Shown here in pieces: positions 1 to 9,756 of a stretch of 39,802 nt of DNA (within the stretch, counting starts at the first letter, position 1; each line of letters begins with the position of its first letter). The translations under genes were made by a program, and so were the position numbers. The DNA lies in NCBI GenBank assembly GCA_005893265.1, contig VBOX01000002.1:1-39802 (forward strand), given 5' to 3'. The DNA is from Candidatus Eiseniibacteriota bacterium. GTDB lineage: Bacteria > Eisenbacteria > RBG-16-71-46 > SZUA-252. Below the pieces are notes generated by a model that did no database searches, was not told where the DNA came from, and was given only the letters and a program-made list of their open reading frames with translations.

Positions 1-344
1 AAATGCTCCAGCACCACGGTCTCGCGATCGGAGCGCTTGGATTTCAAAGCGGCGATCTCGTGGAGCATGGCCTGGTATTCCTTGTTGGTCTTCACGTCCA
101 GGAGCTGGCGCTCGAGCTTCGTTCCCTCGCTCTGGACCACCTCGATCTCTTTCTCCTGCGCCCGGCGCTCGTGCCGGACGTGCTCCAGATCCTTCTTGGC
201 ACGCTCATGCGCGGCCTTCGCCTGATCCAGCGCGGCCTTCAGGGCCTCGCGCCTACGTGGAATTTCGTCCCGCTTGCGCTGGGCCTCCATCAGCTTGAGG
301 TCGTAGCGCTGGAGCTGAAGGAGCGCTTCGAGCTCAGGAAGCAT
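1..344 (-). CDS. Coiled-coil/C4-type zinc-ribbon family protein (DUF164/CT398-like), 3' end outside window
   Basis: Manual reverse-strand translation from ATG at 344: MLPELEALLQLQRYDLKLMEAQRKRDEIPRRREALKAALDQAKAAHERAKKDLEHVRHERRAQEKEIEVVQSEGTKLERQLLDVKTNKEYQAMLHEIAALKSKRSDRETVVLEH; the LLDVKTNKEYQAMLHEI stretch is typical of this family. Missing from the ORF track because it runs off the window. Confidence 0.8.
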   Translation of the reverse strand, partial: MLPELEALLQLQRYDLKLMEAQRKRDEIPRRREALKAALDQAKAAHERAKKDLEHVRHERRAQEKEIEVVQSEGTKLERQLLDVKTNKEYQAMLHEIAALKSKRSDRETVVLEH

Positions 345-514
345 GCGCGCCCCTCCCTGCGGCCCGCCATCCCTCTCGCATCCCCGCCAATAAAAAACGG
401 GGAGCACGCCGGAGCGCGCTCCCCGCGGGTATCCCCGGGGCTCGGCGGTCGCCGATTCGGCCCTCTCCGTACCTCGCCGGCCGAGACGCCGCAACCGACG
501 CGGCGGGTCGGCGA

Positions 515-590
515 TGGTGGGCGGTACAGGGATTGAACCTGTGACCTCTGGCTTGTGATACCAGCGCTCTCCCAGCTGAGCTAACCGCCC
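515..590 (-). tRNA. tRNA-Val (anticodon CAC), CCA encoded
   Basis: Cloverleaf GGGCGGT..GCTC..GAGC..CTGGT-ATCACAA-GCCAG..ACAGG-TTCAATC-CCTGT-ACCGCCC-A-CCA on the minus strand. Confidence 0.95.
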
Positions 591-651
591 GTGCGATCGA
601 AACCAAGTACGAGGGTCCCTTCTCCGCGTGATGCTGGGGAAACGGGGCAAA

Positions 652-725
652 TGGGCCCACTTGGACTTGAACCAAGGACCACCCGGTTATGAGCCGGGCG
701 CTCTCACCAACTGAGCTATGGGCCC
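652..725 (-). tRNA. tRNA with CAU anticodon (Ile2/k2CAU or elongator Met), no encoded CCA
   Basis: GGGCCCA..GCTC..GAGC..CCCGG-CTCATAA-CCGGG..TTGGTTCAAGTCCAA..TGGGCCC-A; followed by TTTG, not CCA. Confidence 0.93.
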
Positions 726-826
726 GAAGAAGATCGAAATCGTCGTAACGGACCCGAGCCCGGCAGCCTAGCACCCGGCTTCCGGTCCGGTCAAGGCGCC
801 CAGGGCGCTCCTGTTACCCCTGTCGA

Positions 827-2575
827 TCACATCATCTCCACGTAGCCTTTGAGCCTCCGGCTCCGCGTCGGATGACGGAGCTTGCGGAGCGCCTTGGCTT
901 CGATCTGGCGAATTCGTTCCCGCGTGACGTTGAACGTGGCGCCCACCTCTTCCAAGGTGCGGGGGCAGCCGTCATCCGTGAGCCCGAACCGCAAACGGAT
1001 CACCTTGGCTTCCCGCTTGCTCAGGGTTTCGAGCACCTCGTTCACTTCGTCCTTCAGCATGGAGAAGGCCGCTGCCTGCGCCGGGGAGACGACGCTCGTG
1101 TCCTCGATGAAATCGCCGAGGTTCGAGTCGTCATCCTCGCCGATCGGGCGATCCAGCGAGATCGGCTCCTGCGCCGCCTTCAGCACGCTCTTGATCTTGT
1201 CCACCGGAAGCTGAAGCTTGCCGGCGACCTCCTCCGGCGTGGGCTCCCTTCCCAGCTCCTGCACGAGGCGCCGCGACGTGCGCACGACCTTGTTGATCGC
1301 TTCGATCATGTGCACCGGCACGCGGATGGTGCGCGCCTGGTCCGCGATCGCGCGGGTGATCGCCTGGCGGATCCACCACGTGGCGTACGTCGAGAACTTG
1401 TAACCCTTCCGGTAGTCGAACTTGTCGACCGCGCGCATCAATCCAGAATTACCCTCCTGGATCAAGTCGAGGAACTCGAGCCCGCGGTTCGTATAGCGCT
1501 TCGCGATCGAGATCACGAGCCGGACGTTCGCTTCGATCATCTCGCGTTTCGCCTTGTCGCGCGCGATCTCGCCGGAGCGGATCTCGGTGTTGACCTCGCG
1601 GATCTGCTCGCGGGTCATCTTGCCGTCGACTTCGACCTTGCGGACCTTGCGGCGCGCGCTCTTCACGGCGCGCTCGAACTCGACCAGGTCCGGCATGGTA
1701 AGCCGGGACTCCTTCTCGACGTGCTTCAGGTCCTTCCGACTCTTCCGTGCGCGCTTCAGGAGAACATGCAGCTCTTCGGAGCTCCTGTCGTGGTGGCGCT
1801 CGAAATGGGTTACCTCCGACTCCGCCTCGCGGACGTCCAGCGCGAGCTGCTTCATCCGGGTCGCGAGCCGCTCGATCAGCCGCCCGTTGAAGTTGAGCGC
1901 GTAGAGATCGCGGAGAAGCTCTTCATCGGCCTGACGGACCTTCTCGACGTGCGCCCGGCGCTTGTCCTCCGAGCTTCGCGAGGTCGGCTTTTCCTGGAGC
2001 TTCACAAGCTTCGTGTGGAGCTGGCGCACCCGCTCCATCGCCTTCTGGGCGCGCGCCCGCTCCCGCTTCGGCGAATACTCGGGGTTCCAGTTGCCGAAAT
2101 CGATCTGCAGGAAATCCTCGACCCGCATCTTTCCCTGCTTGAGCCTCACGCCCATCGCAAGGAGCTCCTTGATGATCGGGGTCGAGCGGAAGAGCGCGGT
2201 GCAGATCTGGCGTTCCCCCGCCTTGATCCGCTTGGCGATTTCGACCTCCCCCTCGCGGTCGAGGAGCGGGACGCGCCCCATCTCGCGCAGGTACATGCGC
2301 ACGGGGTCGTCGTACCGCATCGGATGCTGGAGGAGCTGTTTCTCCTGCGGCCGCTTCTCCTCACGGCGCTTCAGCTTGAGCTTCTGCTGCGCCTCCTCGT
2401 GGCTGTCGAAAACGTCGACCTTGAGGTCGTTGAGCGCGATGTAGACCTCGTCCATATCCTCCACCGAGGCACTCTCGTCCAAAAACGCCTCGATCTGGTC
2501 GTGGAGCAGGTACTGCTGCTTGCCAGCCAGCCCCTTGAGCTCCAGGAGACGGTCCGTCTTCGCACGCTTCGGCAT
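827..2575 (-). CDS. rpoD: RNA polymerase primary sigma factor RpoD
   Basis: Sigma-70 regions 2-4 ([79 protein letters not shown]). Start placed at MPKRAKT behind GGAAGGAGA rather than at the track start 2656. Confidence 0.97.
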   Translation of the reverse strand: MPKRAKTDRLLELKGLAGKQQYLLHDQIEAFLDESASVEDMDEVYIALNDLKVDVFDSHEEAQQKLKLKRREEKRPQEKQLLQHPMRYDDPVRMYLREMGRVPLLDREGEVEIAKRIKAGERQICTALFRSTPIIKELLAMGVRLKQGKMRVEDFLQIDFGNWNPEYSPKRERARAQKAMERVRQLHTKLVKLQEKPTSRSSEDKRRAHVEKVRQADEELLRDLYALNFNGRLIERLATRMKQLALDVREAESEVTHFERHHDRSSEELHVLLKRARKSRKDLKHVEKESRLTMPDLVEFERAVKSARRKVRKVEVDGKMTREQIREVNTEIRSGEIARDKAKREMIEANVRLVISIAKRYTNRGLEFLDLIQEGNSGLMRAVDKFDYRKGYKFSTYATWWIRQAITRAIADQARTIRVPVHMIEAINKVVRTSRRLVQELGREPTPEEVAGKLQLPVDKIKSVLKAAQEPISLDRPIGEDDDSNLGDFIEDTSVVSPAQAAAFSMLKDEVNEVLETLSKREAKVIRLRFGLTDDGCPRTLEEVGATFNVTRERIRQIEAKALRKLRHPTRSRRLKGYVEMM

Positions 2576-2609
2576 TCGCTCGTTTCTCCTTCCGGTCTGG
2601 GCCGGTCCC

Positions 2610-4448
2610 TTAATGGATCGCGGAATGGCTGCTCCGCGTATGTAGCTTCGATGCAAGATCCCGCCGCTCGGCGATAAGCCTTCCCAGCGACCCCTCGTCC
2701 CGGCTCCGCTCCGCCTCGCGGATCGCCTGGTCCAGCACCTGGATGCTCGCCTTCAGCCGGCGCTCCTCCAGACGCTGGATCAGGTCCCGGGCCTCCTTGC
2801 GGGACGTCTCCACGGTCCTGCCTGCCTCCTGGGGTAGCTCGGCGAGGAGCGATCGGGTAAGTGGGCTTTGGGCCAAGAGATCGCGAAGCTCGTCCTGGAG
2901 CGGCGCGCGCCCTTCCCCAAACCATGGATTCAAAAGATCCCGAAGAGGTTCGCTCCGAAAACAGATAGCCCCACCCTGGTCAACGACTTCCGCGAAGGCA
3001 CCCTCCTCGGTCAGGACGCGGCCGGCCAGCTCCTGCTCGATCGGGTCGGCGGGTAGGGATATGGCCCCTTCGGTCGGGGGAGCGGCCCCAGCAGAGGCGG
3101 AAGCGCCCACGGGGCTTGGCGGGGGCGCTACCGGACGGGCTTTCGAGCCCTTCTTCCCCCGGCCCCCGGAGCCTCCCTGCACGGCCTCCATGAGAACGGC
3201 CTCTTCCAGGCCGAAGACCTCCGCCCCGCGCCGGAGCAGGAGCCGGCGTCGGATCGGATCCTCGATGCGCTCCAAGAGCCCCACAAATCTTCGTACCCTC
3301 AATTCCAGGCTAGGGTTCGCGCCTTCCCCACCCGCAAGCTTCGATTCCGCCAAGAAGCTGGGAACGTCCAGCGCCGTCGCGAGGCGCTCCTTCAACGCGC
3401 CCGCCCCCTCCTTCCGGAGGAAGGAATCCGGGTCCTCACCCCCCGGCAGCAACAGCACGCGCGTGTTCACGCCCGCCTGGAGCAGCGAGTCCAGCCCCCG
3501 GTCCGCGGCGCGCACGCCCGCGTCGTCACCGTCGTAGAGCAGGAGCACATCGACCTGGAGCCTTGCCAGGAGCCGCGCCTGATCCGGCGTGAGCGCGGTC
3601 CCGCACGTCGAGACCGCGTTCGTGAAACCGTTCGCGTGGAGCCGGATCACGTCGAGATAACCCTCGGAAACGATCGCCTCTCGATGCTCGCGGATGCTCT
3701 GCCGCGCGAGCGGGAGCCCGTAGAGGAGCCTCCCCTTACGAAAGACCGGCGTCTCAGGCGAGTTGAGATACTTCGGCGTGTCCGATTCCGCGATGGCCCT
3801 TGCTCCGAAGCCCGCGATCTTTCCCGCGCCGGTCGCGACCGGGAAGAGAATCCGGTTTCGGAACCGGTCATAGTGTCCGCTGCCGTCCCCGCGACGCAGG
3901 ATGAGCCCCGCCTGTTCCATCACGGCCGCTGGCAGGAGCTTGGAGAGCGCGGTCAAGAGCCCGTCCCAACGCTCCGGAGCCCATCCGATCTCGAATCGCG
4001 TGAGCCACGGTTCCTCGAACCCGCGCCCCGCAAGATAGGCGCGCGCCGCCGCGGCGCCCTCACCGTGAAGGCTCGCCTGGAAGAAATCCCGCGCGAGCGC
4101 GTTGGCCTGATGGAGCCGGTCGAACATCTCTTCGCCCGGGACGCGCTCCTGCTTCGGCATCTCGATCCCGGCGCGGTCCGCTAGCATACGGAGCGCCTCG
4201 GGAAACGTGACCTTCTCGGTCTCCATCACGAACGCGAAGGCATCCCCCCCGCGGCTGCAGCCGAAGCAGTGCCAGATCTGACGGTCCGGCGTCACGGTGA
4301 ACGACGGGGTCTTCTCCGTGTGAAAGGGGCAGAGCCCCTTGAACGAGCGCCCCGCGCGCCTGAGCTCGACGCGCTCGCCGATGAGCTGGACGATGTCGGT
4401 CGCGTCCCGAACACGCTCGCGGACTTCTTCGCCGATCCGCATGGTCAT
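2610..4448 (-). CDS. dnaG: DNA primase DnaG
   Basis: CHC2 zinc finger ([25 protein letters not shown]) and Toprim ([19 protein letters not shown]). Confidence 0.97.
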   Translation of the reverse strand: MTMRIGEEVRERVRDATDIVQLIGERVELRRAGRSFKGLCPFHTEKTPSFTVTPDRQIWHCFGCSRGGDAFAFVMETEKVTFPEALRMLADRAGIEMPKQERVPGEEMFDRLHQANALARDFFQASLHGEGAAAARAYLAGRGFEEPWLTRFEIGWAPERWDGLLTALSKLLPAAVMEQAGLILRRGDGSGHYDRFRNRILFPVATGAGKIAGFGARAIAESDTPKYLNSPETPVFRKGRLLYGLPLARQSIREHREAIVSEGYLDVIRLHANGFTNAVSTCGTALTPDQARLLARLQVDVLLLYDGDDAGVRAADRGLDSLLQAGVNTRVLLLPGGEDPDSFLRKEGAGALKERLATALDVPSFLAESKLAGGEGANPSLELRVRRFVGLLERIEDPIRRRLLLRRGAEVFGLEEAVLMEAVQGGSGGRGKKGSKARPVAPPPSPVGASASAGAAPPTEGAISLPADPIEQELAGRVLTEEGAFAEVVDQGGAICFRSEPLRDLLNPWFGEGRAPLQDELRDLLAQSPLTRSLLAELPQEAGRTVETSRKEARDLIQRLEERRLKASIQVLDQAIREAERSRDEGSLGRLIAERRDLASKLHTRSSHSAIH

Positions 4449-4453
4449 GGTTC

Positions 4454-6865
4454 CTATCCGAGGATCACGATCGTGACCCCGGTCCCTCCCTCGCGGAGCT
4501 CGCCCAAGCGAAACTCCTTCACGGTCGGCTGCTCTTTGAGCCAGCGCTTCATGCTGTCCCTCAGGATTCCCTTGCCCTTGCCGTGGATGATGCGGGCGCT
4601 GTCCACGCCGCCCATGATCGCGTTCTCGAGAAATACCTCGACCGCGCGGATGGCGTCGTCCGGCTCAAAGCCGCGCACGTCGATCTCGCGTGGGACCTCG
4701 GGGATCTCGATCTCCTGACGGAGCGGGGCCCTTGCCCCGGCCACAGCCGCGCGGCCTGCCTCGCCGCCGGGCGCCGGTTGGTTCGTCGCCCCCTCGTCCC
4801 GGCGCAGGGTTCCGATCGGAAGCACCGCCGTGGCGCGCCCGATCTTCACCCGAACGCGTCCATCCTGATCCGGACTCGAGAGCGCTACCCCTTCCGTCTG
4901 GAGCGCGGGCACGTAGACCTTGTCCCCTTCGCGCACCCGCTCGACCGGGGCGCCCCGATCGGGCCCCGCGGTCCATTCCGTCTCCGCGTCGATCGATTCG
5001 GATACCTCGCGCGCGAGCCCGCGCGCTTCCTCGAGCGTCTCGGCGCTCGCACGCCGGTCCGCCCGAAGCTTCTTTCGGTAGTCGTCGATCTGGCTCTCGA
5101 GCTTCCGGAGCAGATCGCGCCGCGCTTCCAGCTCGGCCTGCTTGCGCTCGCGCCGCTCCGCCTCCAGGCGCGAGAGCGCGGTCTTGAGCTCCCCTTCGCG
5201 CTCCGCGAGCCTCATCCGCGTCTGCGAAAGCTCCTCGCGTTCCCGGGCGACGTCCCCTTTGAGGCGTCCCAGCTCCTCGATCAGGGCCCCCAGATCGCGC
5301 TCGCCGCGCGGCAGAAGCTCACGCGCGCGCTCGAGCACTCCGCGATCCATGCCGAACCGTTCCGCCACCTGGATCGCGCGGCTCCTTCCCGGAACCCCGA
5401 CGATCAGCGTGAATCTCGGCTTGAGCGTCTCCTCGTCGAACGCCATCGAGGCATTCCGGATACCGGCGGCCTCCTGCGCGAACGACTTGAGCGCGCCGTG
5501 GTGCGTCGTCGCCAAGCAGAGCGTCCTCCGCTCGAGCAGCCGCTCGAGGATCGCCTGCCCCAGCGCCGCGCCCTCGGTCGGATCGGTCCCCGATCCCAGC
5601 TCATCCAGGAGCACCAGGCTCCGCGGGGTCGCGACCGAGATCGCCTCCGAGACCCGACGCACGTGCGAGAGGAAGGTGCTCACGTCCTCCATGAGGGATT
5701 GCTCGTCGCCGATATCGCAGACCACGTGGTCGAACCAGGGAACCGTCGTACCCTCCGCGGCCGGGATCGGCAGGCCGGCCATCGCGAGCAACGCCGAGAG
5801 CCCGATGGTCTTGAGCGCGACTGTCTTCCCTCCCATGTTCGGGCCGGTCACCAGCAAGAGCGGGGATTCACGATCCAGCTCCAGATCGAGCGGCACCGGC
5901 GAAGACTCCATCTCGCCGCGCGCATGGCGCTCGACCAGGATCGGATGCCGCGCCCCCCGCAGCATGAGCGAGCGCTCCTCGGTGAGCGCGGGCAGGGTCC
6001 CGTCCACGGCCTGCGCCCACGCGGAAACCGCCTGCGCCGCATCCAGGCCCGCGAGGCACGCCAGGTTCCCCGCGAGCGCCTGACGGTCCCGCCGTGCGAG
6101 ACCGCTCAGCTCGCGCAGGATCCGGTTCACCTCCCGCAGCTCGTCGATGAAAAGATCCGCGAGCTGGCTGTTCGCCTCCGCGGCTTCGCGCGGCTCGAGG
6201 AACACGGTGGTCCCCGTTCCTGAGTAACCGAGCGCGACGCCCGGAACCTGCCGCCGCTGCGAAGCGGGCACCGCGATCGCGTAGCGGCCCTCCCTCAGCG
6301 TGACAAAGCTCTCCGCGATTCCCATGCCGCGCAGGATCGCCTCGAGCCTCTGCGCCAGACGCTCCCGCAGCGCTTGAATCGAGCGGCGAATCCTGGCCAG
6401 GTCGGCGCTCGCGTCGTCGCGGACCTCCCCGGACGGCTCAAGCGTCCTGCCCAGCTCGCGATGAAGCTCCGGGAGCGGCTCGAGCTCACCCAGCAGCCTC
6501 GAGAGGCCGGGCGTTTCCTTCCGGTTCTTTCGGACCCACGCGTGGGCAAGGCTCGTCTGATCGAGAAGGAGGCGGAGCTGCCACAGCTCTGCCCCTGCGA
6601 GGACGGCACCTTCTGTTTCCAGCTGCTCGAGCAAGGGACCTACGTCCGGCACGGTGCCGGCGGGCGGCTCATCCCCGGTCCCAGCCAGAGAGATCAAATC
6701 GCCGTAAAGCTCCTGGTCCCGGCGTGCGTCGTCCAAGTGGACGTGGCACCGGATCCCGAGCACACGATCCCGTCCGGGAGCGGAACGCGTCCGCCCCGCG
6801 ATCGTCGTGATGACGGCGGGGAACTCCAGAACTTGTTGCGCGTGACCTGGAGGGCCGGATTCCAA
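4454..6865 (-). CDS. mutS2: MutS2 family protein with C-terminal Smr domain
   Basis: Walker A LLVTGPNMGGKTVALKT, LLDELGSGTDPTEG, Smr IDVRGFEPDDAIRAVEVF...HGKGKGILR. Start uncertain (TTG at 6865). Confidence 0.95.
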   Translation of the reverse strand: MESGPPGHAQQVLEFPAVITTIAGRTRSAPGRDRVLGIRCHVHLDDARRDQELYGDLISLAGTGDEPPAGTVPDVGPLLEQLETEGAVLAGAELWQLRLLLDQTSLAHAWVRKNRKETPGLSRLLGELEPLPELHRELGRTLEPSGEVRDDASADLARIRRSIQALRERLAQRLEAILRGMGIAESFVTLREGRYAIAVPASQRRQVPGVALGYSGTGTTVFLEPREAAEANSQLADLFIDELREVNRILRELSGLARRDRQALAGNLACLAGLDAAQAVSAWAQAVDGTLPALTEERSLMLRGARHPILVERHARGEMESSPVPLDLELDRESPLLLVTGPNMGGKTVALKTIGLSALLAMAGLPIPAAEGTTVPWFDHVVCDIGDEQSLMEDVSTFLSHVRRVSEAISVATPRSLVLLDELGSGTDPTEGAALGQAILERLLERRTLCLATTHHGALKSFAQEAAGIRNASMAFDEETLKPRFTLIVGVPGRSRAIQVAERFGMDRGVLERARELLPRGERDLGALIEELGRLKGDVAREREELSQTRMRLAEREGELKTALSRLEAERRERKQAELEARRDLLRKLESQIDDYRKKLRADRRASAETLEEARGLAREVSESIDAETEWTAGPDRGAPVERVREGDKVYVPALQTEGVALSSPDQDGRVRVKIGRATAVLPIGTLRRDEGATNQPAPGGEAGRAAVAGARAPLRQEIEIPEVPREIDVRGFEPDDAIRAVEVFLENAIMGGVDSARIIHGKGKGILRDSMKRWLKEQPTVKEFRLGELREGGTGVTIVILG

Positions 6866-6964
6866 TGGAACCGGGCTCCCCGATGGCTCGCGCCTACGTG
6901 AGTTCGTAATGTCTATTCGTCCGGAGTGTGGTGTCGGTGACGAAGCTTCGGCCCAAGTGGGTAA

Positions 6965-6994
6965 GCGGGAAATCGGCCCCCGCCGATTTCCCGC
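6965..6994. terminator. Perfect 13-bp inverted repeat with 4-nt loop between rpsU and mutS2; attenuator/terminator/processing-site candidate
   Basis: gcgggaaatcggc-cccc-gccgatttcccgc; no T-tract follows on the minus strand. Confidence 0.55.
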
Positions 6995-7014
6995 GTTCTG
7001 CCGGTGGTCCGGAT

Positions 7015-7206
7015 CTATTCCGCTTTCATCCGGGCCATCATCTTTCTTTTCGCGGCGTTTAGCTTGCGCTTACGCCGCTCGCTCGGTTTTTCGAAGTGCT
7101 GATGACGACGCAAATCCGCGAGAACTCCTGCCTTCTCACACTTCTTCTTGAACCGGCGAAGGGCACTCTCGAAGGATTCACCTTCCTTTACCCTGATGCC
7201 GGGCAT
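7015..7206 (-). CDS. rpsU: 30S ribosomal protein S21
   Basis: [55 protein letters not shown]. Confidence 0.96.
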   Translation of the reverse strand: MPGIRVKEGESFESALRRFKKKCEKAGVLADLRRHQHFEKPSERRKRKLNAAKRKMMARMKAE

Positions 7207-7293
7207 CCTATGAATCGCCTCCTAACCCTGGTTTGGGGTTCCCTTCAATCCTCCATGACTGCCTTAGTGGGCAGCATCCGCCTAACACTAATA

Positions 7294-7322
7294 AAGATAC
7301 CCCGAATGGGCGCTGATGTCAA
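7294..7322 (-). promoter_or_regulatory. Sigma-70-type promoter for rpsU operon: TTGACA-N17-TATCTT
   Basis: Minus-strand TTGACA at 7322-7317, 17-bp spacer, TATCTT at 7299-7294, about 88 nt upstream of rpsU. Confidence 0.65.
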
Positions 7323-7339
7323 CATGAACCTAATTCACA

Positions 7340-7968
7340 TTACCGTAACGAGTTTCGGGCAAGGCTGATAAGTGCCAGAGCCGCCGTTTCTGTCGTTAAT
7401 CTGCTGGGACCTAATGAGATAATCGAAAAGTGCTCCTCTTGGAGCAACCGGCGCTCCCCTTCGGTATATCCTCCAGGAGGTCCAATCGCCAATGTTACTG
7501 GGTCTTCCGAGGTTTTCACGAGAGCAGGAGTCGGCTCTTCTCCGGCGGGATCGGCCGCGAACCTGAGGCCCGAGGGCAGGTGTTTGAGAGCCTCCCCGAG
7601 GGAGCCCGAGGACCGCATCTCGGGCAGCCGGGTCCTACGGGATTGCTTGAGCCCTGCCCGGGCGATCCGCCCGAGCCGCCCGAGGCGCGGGGATTTGAGG
7701 GCGGCCCGCCCGCTCCGCTCACACACGACGAAGTCGAACGCGTTCACGCCGAGGGGAACGCCATGGGCCACGACCTCGTCGACATCCCCCGAGTCCGGCA
7801 AGCCCACCAGCCGTCGATCGCCTGAAACGGCGTCCCTTCCTTGGCGCGATGGACGCGGAGAAGATGGTGCGACTCGTCGGGGCTCAGCTTGAGACGATCG
7901 GATCCAACCGATGCCGGGTCCACCCAGAAGAGCGTATCCGGACGCCGGCGCTCCGCCAAATCAGCCAC
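7340..7968 (-). pseudogene. rsmE: RsmE-like 16S rRNA (uracil-1498-N3) methyltransferase, internally deleted and frameshifted
   Basis: N-terminal PUA-like part (LFWVDPASVGSDRLKLSPDESHHLLRVHRAKEGTPFQAIDG) and C-terminal SPOUT part (LGVNAFDFVVCERSGR..QSRRTRLPEM..LAIGPPGGYTEGE..ISLGPSRLTTETAALALI) lie in different frames; span of 629 nt is not a multiple of 3. Confidence 0.8.
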
Positions 7969-9106
7969 CGCCCCGGGGACGATGCGGTGGGGGCGCCTTC
8001 GATTCAGGCAGCTCCTCGAGCTCCATGAAGAGCTTCCTCCCGCGTTCGGAGATCTTGGTGGGTGTCTGGACGGTCACCTTAACAAGCAGGTCGCCCGTGC
8101 CGGATCGCTGGAGGCTCTTGAGACCCTTCCCGCGCAGCCGAAGCACTTGACCCGACTGGATGCCCTGGGGGATATCCACCTTGGCTTTGCCCCCCAGCGT
8201 GGGCACTTCGATCTTCCCACCGAGCGCGGCGCGGGCCGCGCTGATCGGGACCTCGACGATGAGGTCCTCGCCGTCCCGCGCGAACACCGGATGCTCGATC
8301 TCCTCGATATGTGCGATGAGATCCCCCGGCGGTCCGCCGCGAACCCCCGCGTCACCCAGCTTCCGGAGAGGGATGTAGTTTCCGTTCATGACCCCCGGCG
8401 GGACCCGGATGGTGATCTCCTCTTGCGTCCTCACGCGCCCGTCGCCCGAGCATGTGGGACACGGATCTTCGATCACCGTTCCTTCGCCCTGGCATCGGTC
8501 GCACGTGGTCACGCTGATGAGCTGGCCGAAGAGCGACCTCTGCACGGCACGGACCTGGCCCGAGCCGTGGCAGACGGGGCACGTGCGCTTGGCCGTACCC
8601 ACTTTGGCGCCGGTGCCGCCGCACACCGAGCAAGGTGTCATGCGCCGGATCTTGATCCGCTTCTCGACGCCGGTCGCGATTTCCTCCAGCGTAAGCGGCA
8701 GGCGGATTTCGAGATTCCGCCCGCGCCGCTCGCTGGGGCCGGCGCGCCGCCCACCCATCTGCGACTCGAATACGTCCCCAAAGCCCCCGCCCATGCCGCC
8801 GAAGTCGCGCATGAACGCGCGGAGGGCGTCGGCGAGATCGAAGCCTTCGAACTCCGCGCCCCCCCCGCCACCGGCGGGTGCGCCCGCGGCATGGCCGAAA
8901 CGATCGTAGTGGGCGCGCTTCTCCGGGTCGTGAAGAACTTCGTAGGCTTCGGCGACCTCCTTGAAGCTCTCTTCGGCCTTCTTATCGCCTGGATTGCGGT
9001 CCGGGTGGAATTTCATCGCGAGCTGCCGATAGGCCTTCTTGAGATCGTCATCCGTCGCCGTTCGGGGAACACCGAGGATTTCGTAGTAATCCCGTCGCGT
9101 CGTCAG
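7961..9106 (-). CDS. dnaJ: Chaperone DnaJ, predicted CUG start
   Basis: Manual extension upstream of the track start 9016 gives (CTG)[35 protein letters not shown]; four CxxCxGxG zinc motifs; GGGGAGG 7 nt upstream of CTG. Confidence 0.93.
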   Translation of the reverse strand: MTTRRDYYEILGVPRTATDDDLKKAYRQLAMKFHPDRNPGDKKAEESFKEVAEAYEVLHDPEKRAHYDRFGHAAGAPAGGGGGAEFEGFDLADALRAFMRDFGGMGGGFGDVFESQMGGRRAGPSERRGRNLEIRLPLTLEEIATGVEKRIKIRRMTPCSVCGGTGAKVGTAKRTCPVCHGSGQVRAVQRSLFGQLISVTTCDRCQGEGTVIEDPCPTCSGDGRVRTQEEITIRVPPGVMNGNYIPLRKLGDAGVRGGPPGDLIAHIEEIEHPVFARDGEDLIVEVPISAARAALGGKIEVPTLGGKAKVDIPQGIQSGQVLRLRGKGLKSLQRSGTGDLLVKVTVQTPTKISERGRKLFMELEELPESKAPPPHRPRGGG

Positions 9107-9108
9107 AC

Positions 9109-9756
9109 CTAGACCTCCCCGGCGCCCGGCGCCGCGTGCTCATCGTCTCTTCGTGCGGACTCATGGGGTGCGGAGGGCGGTCCCGCGACAACCACTTGCG
9201 CGTGCCGCAGGACGCGGCCCTTGAACAGGTATCCAGGAACGAGGACCTCGAGCACGGTGCCGGCCGGATGCGTTTCGCTCCGGCGTTGTGCCATCGCGTC
9301 GTGAAGCTCCGGATCGAACTTCGCCCCCAACGCCGGGATCTCCTCGAGCCCCTCTTTCTCAAGCGTTCGCCAGAGCCGTTCGCGGATCAGAAGGACGCCG
9401 GAACGGAAGGGGTCCCCTTCCCGATCCTTGGACGCGTCGAGCGCGCGATCGGTGTCATCGAGAACCGGAAGGATGTTGCGAACCAGAGACTCCCGCGCGG
9501 CGAGGACGGATCCTTCCGTGTCCTGCTTGCGCCGGCGGTTCACGTTGGTCAGCTCGGCGAGCGCGCGCAGGAGCTCATCTTCCCGTGCACGCGCCCTCGT
9601 CAGCTCCGCGAGCAGCCGCGCGGGATCTTCCACCAGAGGCTGCCTCGGCTCCCCAGCCGCTCCCTCACCCGGCTGTTCCGGCGTTGCCTCCGCGCGCGTC
9701 TCGGATGCGATCTCGGTGTCCTGGTGCTCGGGAATTTGATCCTTCTTCCGATTCAT
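9109..9756 (-). CDS. grpE: Nucleotide exchange factor GrpE
   Basis: Coiled coil then [14 protein letters not shown]...[11 protein letters not shown]...[24 protein letters not shown]. Confidence 0.95.
   Translation of the reverse strand: MNRKKDQIPEHQDTEIASETRAEATPEQPGEGAAGEPRQPLVEDPARLLAELTRARAREDELLRALAELTNVNRRRKQDTEGSVLAARESLVRNILPVLDDTDRALDASKDREGDPFRSGVLLIRERLWRTLEKEGLEEIPALGAKFDPELHDAMAQRRSETHPAGTVLEVLVPGYLFKGRVLRHAQVVVAGPPSAPHESARRDDEHAAPGAGEV

Noticed and set aside
334-774. 146-aa minus-strand ORF over the tRNA pair
   Set aside because: Consists of translated tRNA sequence (e.g. HSSVGESARLITGWSLVQVQVGP); not a protein gene.
872-2677. 601-aa plus-strand ORF antisense to rpoD
   Set aside because: Shadow ORF typical of high-GC codon bias; opposite strand is an unmistakable RpoD; composition is rich in R/L/D/H with no recognisable fold.
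4583-6223. 546-aa plus-strand ORF antisense to mutS2
   Set aside because: Mirror of the MutS2 reading frame; no motif or credible start/RBS.
7841-9112. 423-aa plus-strand ORF antisense to dnaJ
   Set aside because: Shadow ORF opposite DnaJ zinc-finger coding sequence.
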